From IMG/VR virus record IMGVR_UViG_3300032893_000174, positions 1-37,298 of that record: 37,298 nucleotides of DNA. One strand, given 5' to 3'. The notes below the pieces were generated by a model, which saw nothing but the letters and a program-made list of their open reading frames with translations, did no database searches and had not been told where the DNA came from. The position numbers and the translations under genes are program-made. This DNA is from a virus. Positions 27,830 to 35,962 of the stretch are shown piece after piece; the first letter of the stretch is position 1; the number at the start of each line of letters is the position of its first letter.

Positions 27830-28524
27830 TGGCTCTACGTGGATTTTTAGAAAGACAACCTAGTACCGCTGAATCACTGGCTAGATTCTCAATTGAATCG
27901 GTACCCAAATTAGCTCAAACCTTAGCTCAATCTTCTGCTAGTAAGCAACAGCAAATGCAAGAAAATGAAAATTTAAAACGTCTTGGATTTGATGTTGAAG
28001 GATTAAGTCCGGAATTGAAAAAAGTTTTTATTGAAAAAGCATTGGCACAAAAACAAGATTCTCAATCAAATTTGAATACTGCACTTTCAGCTCTGGATGA
28101 AATGGAATCACTGATTAAACAACCAGGAATTGGGAAACTAGGTGCATGGAATCCTTCTGATGAAGCCCGAAAAAACAGAGGACTATTTGAATCTTTACAG
28201 GCTTCAATTTTACCAATGTTTAAACAGCTTTTTCCTAGAGGAATGACCCAATCAGAATTTCAAAGAATAATGAATGAATGGGTTCCTCAAGCCGGAGATA
28301 CCGAGTCGAAAATTCAAGGAAAAATACAAGGATTGAGGAAACTTATAATATCAGGTGAAATGCCATCCATTGGTGAAGGAATAGAAAAAAAATCACAAAA
28401 AATATCAAAGCCTAAATTTAATTCAGAGATTTCGGAACACAGAAAAAAAGCAGAACAGCTTTATAAAACTTATAAAGATAAAAAAAGAGTAAGAGAAATT
28501 CTTGAAAAGGAGTTTGAATTTTAA
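27829..28524 (+). CDS. Putative ejection or internal virion protein (231 aa)
   Basis: From ATG 27829 the product starts MALRGFLERQPSTAESLARF and is helical: a Q- and S-rich part with QTLAQSSASKQQQMQENEN, then charged helices and a lysine-rich C-terminus (KTYKDKKRVREILEKEFEF). I chose 27829 since GGGGA lies 5 bases upstream; an earlier ATG at 27817 overlaps the preceding gene and lacks that site. Small helical proteins between the first and last ejection genes are usual in P22-type loci (gp7, gp20, gp16 order). The specific role is not certain. Confidence 0.55.
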   Translation: MALRGFLERQPSTAESLARFSIESVPKLAQTLAQSSASKQQQMQENENLKRLGFDVEGLSPELKKVFIEKALAQKQDSQSNLNTALSALDEMESLIKQPGIGKLGAWNPSDEARKNRGLFESLQASILPMFKQLFPRGMTQSEFQRIMNEWVPQAGDTESKIQGKIQGLRKLIISGEMPSIGEGIEKKSQKISKPKFNSEISEHRKKAEQLYKTYKDKKRVREILEKEFEF

Positions 28525-29837
28525 TGGCTACTGATCCTTTAGCTTTTTTAGATGAACAAATAAGTCATCCTAGTGCGCGATCAGATAAATCTATGGATCC
28601 TTTATCATTTTTAGATAAACCCCAAGCAGAACAACTTAGAGAATCTTTTGGCAAATTTTTAAAATCAAAGCCTCCAGAAAATCTAAGAAATATCGGTGCA
28701 GATATTATAACTACCGGTACAGCAATGGCCGGTTTGCCTGGGGATATAGCCTCTATATTTGGATTAGAAACTCCTTTAACTTCTGAAAAATTGAGAGAAA
28801 AGTCATTTGAATTAATTCCTTCATTAGCACCAAAAAATGAACAGGAAAAAGCTTGGGATGAAGGCTTATCTTTTGTTATGGGTTTTGGGACTCCTTCTGG
28901 TTTAGCATCAGCCCCTATAAAATTAATTGGTAAAGGGATTGGAAAAGCTGGAGGTAAAGCAGCAGTAAAAGCTTTAAAAGGTAAATATAGAGAACTATAT
29001 GAAATAGGCAAAAACCTAGGAATTGATGAAAAAGCTTTAGCTCCTTTTAAACATGGAAAAGTAACTGGTTCTGTTTTAAAAAATTTAGCAAAATTGGGAG
29101 AAACAGCTAAAAAGGGTATAAAATTTGCAGAAGATTTAGCATCTCCATTTTATCAAAAACTTAATGATTTTGGTTCACAAATACCTCTCAATAATATAGT
29201 AAAAAGATCGGTGACTCGTGATTTTACAGATTTGATTTCAGATATTAAAAAATCTCCGGCGTTGGCCAGCGAATCAAAAGATGTTGTTAAGTTTTTAAGC
29301 GAAGCTGCTAACAATTTAAAATCAGGTCAATATACAGTTGAAGGATTAATGGATCTTTATCGACATATGAATAAAACTGTTAATTGGCGTTCTTTAAAAT
29401 CGGCTGGTAAAGGTAATCTTATTAACAAAGCGAAAGAATCTGTTATGAAAGGAATTTATGGCATGTCTCCTAAATTAGGAAAAGAATTTACAGACATGAA
29501 TAAACTCTACACAGGTTACAAGAATTTGGCTAAAGAGGTTTCACCAAATAAATTATGGACCTATGCATCTAAAGGTGGGCCTGTTGGTTATGCTTTATTA
29601 TCTGCATTAACAGGTAAAGATTTGCAAGATGCAGCCACAAAAGCATTGGGGTTATATTTTGGAAAAAAAGCCATAGGTAAAATAAGTGGAAAACTTCTTA
29701 CAGATCCAAAATGGGTTGGGCTAAAAGAAAAAACCTTGCATTCTCTAAAAAAAGGTTCTAAAGAAAATATGCTAAAAATTCTACAGGCAATAAAGAAAAA
29801 GTCCGAAATGGACCAAATAGATCCTGAAGAAGATTAA
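28524..29837 (+). CDS. Large ejection-type virion protein (437 aa)
   Basis: The product starts MATDPLAFLDEQISHPSARS and repeats DPLSFLDKP near residue 25, a short motif often seen at the N-terminus of internal virion proteins. The rest is helical with hydrophobic, glycine-rich segments (TTGTAMAGLPGDIASIFGLE, then SFVMGFGTPSGLASAPIKLI) and a lysine-rich C-terminal half. Its position as the last of three consecutive genes, after nozzle and before fibres, fits a P22 gp16-like or other ejection protein delivered with the DNA. No enzymatic motif such as lysozyme is visible. The start overlaps the previous stop by one base. Confidence 0.6.
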   Translation: MATDPLAFLDEQISHPSARSDKSMDPLSFLDKPQAEQLRESFGKFLKSKPPENLRNIGADIITTGTAMAGLPGDIASIFGLETPLTSEKLREKSFELIPSLAPKNEQEKAWDEGLSFVMGFGTPSGLASAPIKLIGKGIGKAGGKAAVKALKGKYRELYEIGKNLGIDEKALAPFKHGKVTGSVLKNLAKLGETAKKGIKFAEDLASPFYQKLNDFGSQIPLNNIVKRSVTRDFTDLISDIKKSPALASESKDVVKFLSEAANNLKSGQYTVEGLMDLYRHMNKTVNWRSLKSAGKGNLINKAKESVMKGIYGMSPKLGKEFTDMNKLYTGYKNLAKEVSPNKLWTYASKGGPVGYALLSALTGKDLQDAATKALGLYFGKKAIGKISGKLLTDPKWVGLKEKTLHSLKKGSKENMLKILQAIKKKSEMDQIDPEED

Positions 29838-29842
29838 CATAA

Positions 29843-29893
29843 TTAATTTGTTGTGTACGCAAATAGGAACAATAAAACTAAAACTTCTAACAT
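29843..29893 (-). CDS. Possible hydrophobic micropeptide (16 aa)
   Basis: The frame encodes MLEVLVLLFLFAYTTN behind a GAGTGAAAA leader. It is too short to be judged from coding statistics. It is listed because it follows, on the same strand, a membrane peptide gene with a proper ribosome site, and such micropeptides can act in lysis or as toxins. Confidence 0.2.
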   Translation of the reverse strand: MLEVLVLLFLFAYTTN

Positions 29894-29914
29894 TTTTCAC
29901 TCTTTTATTTAGAT

Positions 29915-29998
29915 TTACTTAAGTCCACTTTTTATCCACATCGGCAAAAAAATAATCAAAGAAAAAAACACAGTTACCAATAGTATTTTAGAAACCAT
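29915..29998 (-). CDS. Single-span membrane micropeptide (27 aa)
   Basis: The frame encodes a peptide starting MVSKILLVTVFFSLIIFLPM with a short basic end (KSGLK). The ribosome site AAAAGG lies 4-5 bases before the ATG. It is 12 bases downstream of the leftward 79-residue gene and probably on its transcript. A single membrane helix of this size suits a small holin, an antiholin or a toxin-like peptide. No family can be recognised at this length. Confidence 0.4.
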   Translation of the reverse strand: MVSKILLVTVFFSLIIFLPMWIKSGLK

Positions 29999-30010
29999 TT
30001 TTCCTTTTAT

Positions 30011-30250
30011 TTATTTTTCTATTTTTTTAGGTTTAAATAATGCATCATTGTTCATTACTAATTCTTCGATCTGATCCTTGAAACATTCTTCAACGAGCAA
30101 TAAGGCAGCCCAACCTTTTTGCAAATTACATTCACCCAAACAATCAATTATTTTAAAACTCAAGTTCATTATTTCTTCTTGGTCTTCTTTGGGGACTTTT
30201 TTTAATAAACATGAAAATTTCATATCAGGAGATTTTTGATCATTTTCCAT
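30011..30250 (-). CDS. Leftward helical hypothetical protein (79 aa)
   Basis: From ATG 30250 the product starts MENDQKSPDMKFSCLLKKVP, then EDQEEIMNLSFKIIDCLGEC, followed by an L- and A-rich helix with WAALLLVEECFKDQ and a basic end. GAAGG lies 6 bases before the start; an ATG two codons earlier is less well placed. It is alone against the surrounding rightward virion genes, like the outer-membrane protein, so it is likely expressed at a different time. Two adjacent membrane micropeptide frames follow on the same strand. No family recognised. Confidence 0.55.
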   Translation of the reverse strand: MENDQKSPDMKFSCLLKKVPKEDQEEIMNLSFKIIDCLGECNLQKGWAALLLVEECFKDQIEELVMNNDALFKPKKIEK

Positions 30251-30392
30251 ATTCATCCTTCATTTTTATGGATAAATGATAACCGATTTCTCTTATTTAA
30301 TGTCAGCCCGAAAAATTTTTTGAAATATGTATCTACAAAAATATGTACTTGATAACCTACGCTTAAACCCTAATAATTTTGGAGTAACTCCC

Positions 30393-31169
30393 ATGTCTAT
30401 TCCCACATCTTCGAACAATTATGCGCAAACATTTGGAACATCTTCGTCTACAGTCCCTTTTATTTCTAATGTTGATCCAACCCCAAGTAATATCACTGGT
30501 CCTTCAGGGCCATTTAAATTAGGTCAAGTTTGGGTCAATACAGTAGGTAACACAGTTTGGGAACTTACTTCTTTTTCAACTGTATCCGGAAATCTTACCG
30601 CTACCTGGACTGTTTTGGGAATTTCATCCGGAGCTCTTTCCACTTTAACAGGTAATGTAGGCGGCGCAGTTTCACCTGTTGCTGGGAACATCAATGTTCA
30701 AGGAACTCCTACAGGAGCGATTGTATTTTCGAATGGAGGAGCTGGATTATTAAGCTCAGCAGTACAAGTAGATAACACTACAATCACAGTCAATGGATCG
30801 AATCAACTTGCCGCTGCAAATACACTTACTGGAACAGTCACCACAGTTGGTGCTGTTACTTCACCAGTAGTGACTATCCCATTGGGAGGTACTCCTGGAA
30901 CATATACTTTAGATATCACTGTAGCAGGTTTTGCTACAGTAGGCGGACCTTTAGGAGCAGGATACACTCTTGTAGGAGCAGTGAGAACTACTGGAGGAGC
31001 TGCTGTTCTATTACCTAACCAAGCACTTGATGATTTTGAAGAAGGTGCTCTTTCTGCTGGCAATTGTCAAATAGCAGTTTCAGGAAATAATGCTGTTATT
31101 GAAGTTACAGGAACAGCTGGTAAAACTATTAATTGGTCGGCAATTGTTAGATTTATATTTGTATCATAA
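30393..31169 (+). CDS. Tail-fibre protein with N-terminal adaptor-like repeat (258 aa)
   Basis: From ATG 30393 the product starts MSIPTSSNNYAQTFGTSSST. It has a domain around PSGPFKLGQVWVNTVGNTVW and ELTSFSTVSGNLTATWTVLG, a segment type found at fibre starts, then a beta- and glycine-rich domain (ASAVQVDNTTITVNGSNQLA-like) and a C-terminal trimeric-looking domain with GNNAVIEVTGTAGKTINWSA. GGAG lies 8 bases before this ATG; an ATG 22 codons upstream lacks a site. It opens the long rightward fibre block and probably attaches to the nozzle. Receptor unknown. Confidence 0.6.
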   Translation: MSIPTSSNNYAQTFGTSSSTVPFISNVDPTPSNITGPSGPFKLGQVWVNTVGNTVWELTSFSTVSGNLTATWTVLGISSGALSTLTGNVGGAVSPVAGNINVQGTPTGAIVFSNGGAGLLSSAVQVDNTTITVNGSNQLAAANTLTGTVTTVGAVTSPVVTIPLGGTPGTYTLDITVAGFATVGGPLGAGYTLVGAVRTTGGAAVLLPNQALDDFEEGALSAGNCQIAVSGNNAVIEVTGTAGKTINWSAIVRFIFVS

Positions 31170-31178
31170 GGAGAAAAA

Positions 31179-31721
31179 ATGAGCACAGCATCACCCGTAG
31201 GTTTTAGATCTGGTGGCGTAATGAACGCTACAAACGTTAGATTCGATGGTACAGGATCGGTAGGAGGTCAAGTAACAGCTGATGGACAGCTAATGATTGG
31301 ATCGACCGCATTTCCTAATATCCGAGTAAATACCCTTACAGCAGGTCCAGGAATTTCCATTGCCAATGGAGCTGGATCCATTACTATTTCCAATACTGGA
31401 GTTACTAGTACATGGACAGATGAAGCAGCACCATTTGCTGCAGTAGCATCGAATGGATATTTTGTCACTGCAGCTGTAACAGCAACTTTACCAGCTGGAG
31501 CTGCACAAGGAGACACTATTCAAATTGTAGATGAATTTGGCGGTGGCGTTGTAGTCCAAGCAAACGCAGCACAACAAATCAGAATTGGATCTGTTATTTC
31601 TGCTGTAGCAGGTTCTGCTACAACAACAGCAAGAGGCGATTCAATTACTCTTGTTTTTAGGGCATCCAACAATACATGGATAGCAGTGCCAGGTGTAGAA
31701 GGAAATTGGACTGTAGTTTAA
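31179..31721 (+). CDS. Tail-fibre protein carrying the repeated C-terminal module (180 aa)
   Basis: The product starts MSTASPVGFRSGGVMNATNV, then a collar-like part with NTLTAGPGISIANGAGSITI, and ends in the module VQANAAQQIRIGSVISAVAG followed by GDSITLVFRASNNTWIAVPG. That module recurs, with changes, in the genes at 31743, 34541 and 36785. It may be a trimerisation or receptor-tip domain. AAGGAG lies upstream of the ATG. This is the shortest fibre with the module, consisting of an N-terminal adaptor and the module only, with no beta-helix between. Confidence 0.65.
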   Translation: MSTASPVGFRSGGVMNATNVRFDGTGSVGGQVTADGQLMIGSTAFPNIRVNTLTAGPGISIANGAGSITISNTGVTSTWTDEAAPFAAVASNGYFVTAAVTATLPAGAAQGDTIQIVDEFGGGVVVQANAAQQIRIGSVISAVAGSATTTARGDSITLVFRASNNTWIAVPGVEGNWTVV

Positions 31722-31742
31722 AAATTACAAAGGATTAGTCTA

Positions 31743-33032
31743 ATGACAAGAGCAAATGCAGACAATTTATTTGGCTTAAGTTCTTTTATAGTTGACCCAT
31801 CACCTGCCCATGGATCTTTCACTACTGTTCAATCTGCAATCGATGCAGCAGTTTTAGCAGGTGGCAAAGAAATATTCATTAAACCTGGAACTTACACTGA
31901 AAATTTAGTTTTTCCTTCAGCAACGATTAATTTAATAGGTGTACAAGCTGATGGTAGACCTCCAGGACCTACTGTTATAATAGAAGGAAATCACACTTTC
32001 AACGGTAGTGGAAGCCAAATAATTTTCGAATCAATTGCATTTACAGCGGCTGCAGGAGACAATTTTACCTTAACTAACAATGCTGCTTCGGGATCTATAT
32101 TTGCATGGAAATATGTTCTAGTAAATTCTTCTACAGGAAGATGTATAGTTGCAAATGCTACAGCTGGGGGAATTTTTTGCGCTTCTTTTTCAAGCAATTT
32201 TCAAGCAAATCTAACATGCGTAGAAGTACAAGATAATTGTGCATTACAAGGATTAGATAATAGTAATTTTAACTCCAATAGTGCAGCTGGTATTGATCTT
32301 TCTGGAACTGGTTCGGCAACACAATTACTTTACAGTCAAGTAGCAGGGGAAACGGCTGGTATTTTGATTTCAAATGTATCAGCTAATGCTTCAATAGAAT
32401 ATTGTGAAATCGATGGAAATAGCAATGCATCTATTGTTTTTGCTGCCGCAGGAACCGTTTCTGCCTCCAATTGTACTTATAATAGTAATAATGTTTCTGG
32501 TTTTTACATTGCTGGCACAGGAAGTTATTCCTATGCAGGAGATGTATTGTTCCATGGAACAGCATTCCAAATAGATCCTGCAGTAACACAAACTCCTTTT
32601 GTTTGGAGACCTTTTGCTACATCTGGAAATTCAGGAAGTGCAGTGCGAGGAACATGTGGTTTTGATTCAACTCAATTCAATGTTACTGATGGATTTGTGC
32701 AAATAACATCTGCTCCATCCTCTATTACTTGGTCTGATCAACCGGCTTCTACCACTGTAGGCGTTAATACTGGATCATTTACTTTAAATCCCATTACCTT
32801 AACTTTACCTCCTGCTCCTACAGAGGGACAAGAAGACAGGTTTTTTAACACTGACGGTTCCACATTGATAGTTCAAGCTAATGCTGGACAAGTGATCAGA
32901 ATTGGAAATGTTGCAAGCGGAATAGCTGGTACAGCTACAAGCACAAGTATTGGCGATGGTTTATGGTTAACGTTCAGATCAACTAATAATACTTGGTATG
33001 CATTAGTACAGGGAAATTGGGCATTAGCATAG
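31743..33032 (+). CDS. Beta-helix tail spike, paralogue 1 (429 aa)
   Basis: The product starts MTRANADNLFGLSSFIVDPS. The next part, GSFTTVQSAIDAAVLAGGKE, then IFIKPGTYTENLVFPSATIN, is the entry of a pectin-lyase-type right-handed beta-helix. It continues in turns rich in N, S and G for about 230 residues. The C-terminus is the repeated module VQANAGQVIRIGNVASGIAG, ending in WYALVQGNWALA. The T-R-A-N-A-D-N-L-F-G head is shared with the next two genes and attaches the spike. No hydrolase residues can be identified by eye, so whether it cleaves a host polysaccharide is open. Confidence 0.75.
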   Translation: MTRANADNLFGLSSFIVDPSPAHGSFTTVQSAIDAAVLAGGKEIFIKPGTYTENLVFPSATINLIGVQADGRPPGPTVIIEGNHTFNGSGSQIIFESIAFTAAAGDNFTLTNNAASGSIFAWKYVLVNSSTGRCIVANATAGGIFCASFSSNFQANLTCVEVQDNCALQGLDNSNFNSNSAAGIDLSGTGSATQLLYSQVAGETAGILISNVSANASIEYCEIDGNSNASIVFAAAGTVSASNCTYNSNNVSGFYIAGTGSYSYAGDVLFHGTAFQIDPAVTQTPFVWRPFATSGNSGSAVRGTCGFDSTQFNVTDGFVQITSAPSSITWSDQPASTTVGVNTGSFTLNPITLTLPPAPTEGQEDRFFNTDGSTLIVQANAGQVIRIGNVASGIAGTATSTSIGDGLWLTFRSTNNTWYALVQGNWALA

Positions 33033-33059
33033 GGAAAATATGACAAGAGCAAATGCAGA
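33023..33059 (+). repeat. 37-bp direct repeat, copy 1
   Basis: These 37 bases, spanning the end of paralogue 1 and the start of paralogue 2, are identical to 34524-34560. Homology continues a little further with single mismatches. Recombination between the copies would delete or duplicate exactly one spike gene (1,501 bp). Confidence 0.9.
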
Positions 33060-34458
33060 CAATCTTTTTGGCATTACTGATTACATAGTATCCAACAATG
33101 CTAGTCAAGGATCATTTACCATTATCCAGGATGCAATTAATGCATGCGCTTTAGCTGGCGGTGGCCTAGTTGTTATCAAACCTGGTACCTATAACGAATC
33201 ATTAACCTTAGCAATTGGCGTAGACATACTAGGAGTTGATGATGATGGTAGAGGTACTCCATTAGTAAATATTTTCGGTAACCACTCTTTTACAGGTGAT
33301 AGTACTTCAGGTATGTCGGGATTTGTGATCCAAAACGTTAACCTCGGTAATGGAGTTGGTAACACTTTTACGCTAACGTGTAATGGTCCAAATGGATTCT
33401 TTTGTGCAGTCAAAAATTGTAATATAAATAGTCCAACTGGGGGCGCATTTGTTTTAGATTCAACAAGTACTGGAGGAGTTACTGCATTATTATTAAGTAG
33501 TAATGGAAATTCTAACAACACATTTGCAACTGTCGGAAATTTTTGTGGTATTCAGCTTGATGATTCCTCAATTTATTCTGCAACAGGAGCAGGTGCAGTG
33601 CTTAATGGAACAAATTCCAGTTTTACAAGTACTACCAATGCAACTGTTAGCGCTCAAACAAATGCTGTTATTTTTAACAATTCTTCTGCACAAGCTAGAG
33701 TAGAATTTAGTGATTTACATTCAGGGCAAGAAATTTATAATTTTACTGTTGATGGTGGTAACTTAACGTCTTATCATAATGTCTTAGGAACTGATACTGG
33801 AAGTGGTAATTATATAGTAGGTACGGCTCCAGGAACGAGTCATTATTCTTATGCTTCAGAAGTACTTAGTGGATCTGCTAAAAAAATTGGACCGAATATT
33901 TTCGAGCAGCCACAAATCATAAGACCGTTAGCTACTGCTGGTACTCCTTTGACAGCTGTAACAGGAACAGCTTCTTTTGATTCTTCTTCCTTTACTGTAA
34001 CTGATGGATTTGTAGAAGTCATACCACCTGTAAATCCTGTTTTGACTACAAGCGTAACTTTGACATCACAACAAGTTAAAAATCTGATTGCTGCTCCCAT
34101 ACAAATCATTCCAGCACCTGGTGCAGGAAAGTGTATCACCGGAATAACAGCAGTAGCAAAATTAGTATATGGAGGAACAAGTCCCTTTACTAATCCGCAA
34201 AATATTGGTTTAAATCTTGCTAATGCTTCTGGAGCTTCTGTAGTTTTAAATTTCAATGGTTCAGGGTGGATAGATCAATCTGCTACTACTTATCAAGTAA
34301 CTAATTGTGGTGGAATAGCCGGTACGACTACGGACGCAGCCAACTTTGAAAATCAAAATGTAGTTATTACAAACCTTGGAATTTCAGATATAACTGGAAA
34401 TGCTGCAAATGATAACACTGTAGTAATAAGTGTAACTTATCAAATATTAACGCTATAA
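33040..34458 (+). CDS. Beta-helix tail spike, paralogue 2 with a different C-terminus (472 aa)
   Basis: The product starts MTRANADNLFGITDYIVSNN and then follows the same beta-helix entry (GSFTIIQDAINACALAGGGL, VVIKPGTYNESLTLAIGVDI). The middle is again N-, G-, S- and T-rich. The C-terminus is unlike its relatives: it has LTSQQVKNLIAAPIQIIPAP, then CITGITAVAKLVYGGTSPFT, and ends VVISVTYQILTL, a beta domain with no module. So the receptor end has been exchanged while the attachment head is kept. It starts with the same 37-bp repeat as the next paralogue. GGGAAAAT precedes the ATG. Confidence 0.75.
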   Translation: MTRANADNLFGITDYIVSNNASQGSFTIIQDAINACALAGGGLVVIKPGTYNESLTLAIGVDILGVDDDGRGTPLVNIFGNHSFTGDSTSGMSGFVIQNVNLGNGVGNTFTLTCNGPNGFFCAVKNCNINSPTGGAFVLDSTSTGGVTALLLSSNGNSNNTFATVGNFCGIQLDDSSIYSATGAGAVLNGTNSSFTSTTNATVSAQTNAVIFNNSSAQARVEFSDLHSGQEIYNFTVDGGNLTSYHNVLGTDTGSGNYIVGTAPGTSHYSYASEVLSGSAKKIGPNIFEQPQIIRPLATAGTPLTAVTGTASFDSSSFTVTDGFVEVIPPVNPVLTTSVTLTSQQVKNLIAAPIQIIPAPGAGKCITGITAVAKLVYGGTSPFTNPQNIGLNLANASGASVVLNFNGSGWIDQSATTYQVTNCGGIAGTTTDAANFENQNVVITNLGISDITGNAANDNTVVISVTYQILTL

Positions 34459-34540
34459 AATAAAGGATTTTATGCATAGGGTTAATTTAGAGAACTTATA
34501 TAGACTCATAATATATGGTATGGATTAGCATAGGGAAAAT
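34459..34540. other. Non-coding spacer with a remnant of a duplicated spike-gene end
   Basis: Its last 17 bases (34524-34540) repeat the stop region of paralogue 1 (33023-33039) directly before the ATG of paralogue 3, although paralogue 2, which precedes it, ends differently. It reads as the leftover 3' end of a spike gene that was recombined out. The remaining 65 bases show no coding or structural signal that I can support. Confidence 0.6.
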
Positions 34541-34560
34541 ATGACAAGAGCAAATGCAGA
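34524..34560 (+). repeat. 37-bp direct repeat, copy 2
   Basis: Identical to 33023-33059. Here the first 17 bases are non-coding and the last 20 encode the start of paralogue 3. Confidence 0.9.
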
Positions 34561-35893
34561 TAATCTTTTTGGAATTTCTTCTTATATAGTAGATCCATTG
34601 GCATCAAAAGGGTCTTATACGAGTGTACAGACGGCAATCAACCAAGCGGTAGCTGACGGCCATGACAACTCTAATCCTGCTCAGGTGGTACTCAATCCTG
34701 GATTGTATATTGAAGACGTAACTATGGCGCCAGGGATTGATCTAGTGGGCTTTTGCGATGTATCTTTTAATGCTCCTATCTTTGATCCTAGTCTTGTGGC
34801 TCCTGTTCGAGTGATGGGCCTTTTGACTGTAAACTACTCGGGTCTTGCCAATATTCAAGGTATCAGTTTCTTAGGAAATGGGGGTTCTGCCTTTCTAATG
34901 TCAACTCCAGTGGGACCAATCCCTACCATACTCCAGATTGCAAACTGTTCTTTTTATGCTGATTCTGCTCCTACGATGTCTTGCACTTCTACCAATGGAA
35001 ATGTCTTCATCTATAACACTATAGTACAGCAAGAAGGCGCATTTGGATTTGTGGATCTTACAGGAACCCTTGACTTCAATATGACAAACTGTTTCCTGCA
35101 AAGCCTTGGAAAAACTGCTACAAATTCCACAATTTCTAGCGGAAACTTCCGATTGGGATATTCTATTTCTGATTCTGGAATCACCTGTTCTGGAACAGGA
35201 AGTGTTGAGTGTGATTATTCTAGCCTTGGTGGTAATGGAAATTTTGTTATCGACCAAAGCTCTTCAAATAATGTTACATTGCTCTATTGTACAATACGCA
35301 ATAATGCTCCTTTTTCTTGTATCAACATAGCCTTAGGTTCCTCAGTTTCTTCTATTGGGTGTTTTGTCAATGGAACATCTCCTCAAATAGTCGGTACAGG
35401 CACTCTTAATTACGACCATCTTTTTGAAACCGATGCGATCTCTGGAACAGTTAATGCTGTAACATTTCCTGTTCTACCAGTTTCAGGCACAACTTTACAG
35501 GCTAGAGGACATGCTTATTTTGATCCTCTGGATTTCACTGTGGATTCAGATGGACAAGTACATTCAATAGGAAGAGATGTACGGTGGAATGATCAGCCTT
35601 TAAGTATCACAGTATCATCAAACAGTGGATCGTTTATAACTGGGCCTGGGGTAACTTTGACATTACCACCTACCCCCACTCAAGGCGATGTTTGTGAATT
35701 CGTGTGTCTCGTTAATCCGGCAGTGGTGCAAGCTAATGCAGGCCAAGCTATAGCAATAGGCAGTTCATTAAGTGGTGTGATGGGTACAGTGACAAACACA
35801 GCTGTAGGCGACAGTTTAAGGCTCATCTTTAGAAGCGGAAATAATACTTGGTATTCGGTTCCAGGTACTCAAGGTAATTGGATTATCGTATGA
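34541..35893 (+). CDS. Beta-helix tail spike, paralogue 3 (450 aa)
   Basis: The product starts MTRANADNLFGISSYIVDPL, then GSYTSVQTAINQAVADGHDN and VVLNPGLYIEDVTMAPGIDL, the same beta-helix entry with one longer loop. The middle is a beta-helix rich in C, N, S and T. It ends with the repeated module: LTLPPTPTQGDVCEFVCLVN, VQANAGQAIAIGSSLSG, then FRSGNNTWYSV. So head and end are those of paralogue 1 but the middle is strongly diverged. It starts with the second 37-bp repeat copy. The upstream spacer carries a remnant of an earlier neighbour. Confidence 0.75.
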   Translation: MTRANADNLFGISSYIVDPLASKGSYTSVQTAINQAVADGHDNSNPAQVVLNPGLYIEDVTMAPGIDLVGFCDVSFNAPIFDPSLVAPVRVMGLLTVNYSGLANIQGISFLGNGGSAFLMSTPVGPIPTILQIANCSFYADSAPTMSCTSTNGNVFIYNTIVQQEGAFGFVDLTGTLDFNMTNCFLQSLGKTATNSTISSGNFRLGYSISDSGITCSGTGSVECDYSSLGGNGNFVIDQSSSNNVTLLYCTIRNNAPFSCINIALGSSVSSIGCFVNGTSPQIVGTGTLNYDHLFETDAISGTVNAVTFPVLPVSGTTLQARGHAYFDPLDFTVDSDGQVHSIGRDVRWNDQPLSITVSSNSGSFITGPGVTLTLPPTPTQGDVCEFVCLVNPAVVQANAGQAIAIGSSLSGVMGTVTNTAVGDSLRLIFRSGNNTWYSVPGTQGNWIIV

Positions 35894-35962
35894 TAAAAGA
35901 AAATTCAACACAATCATGGGCTAAAGGTATTATTTAATTAACAAAATGGGATAAAAGCATCT

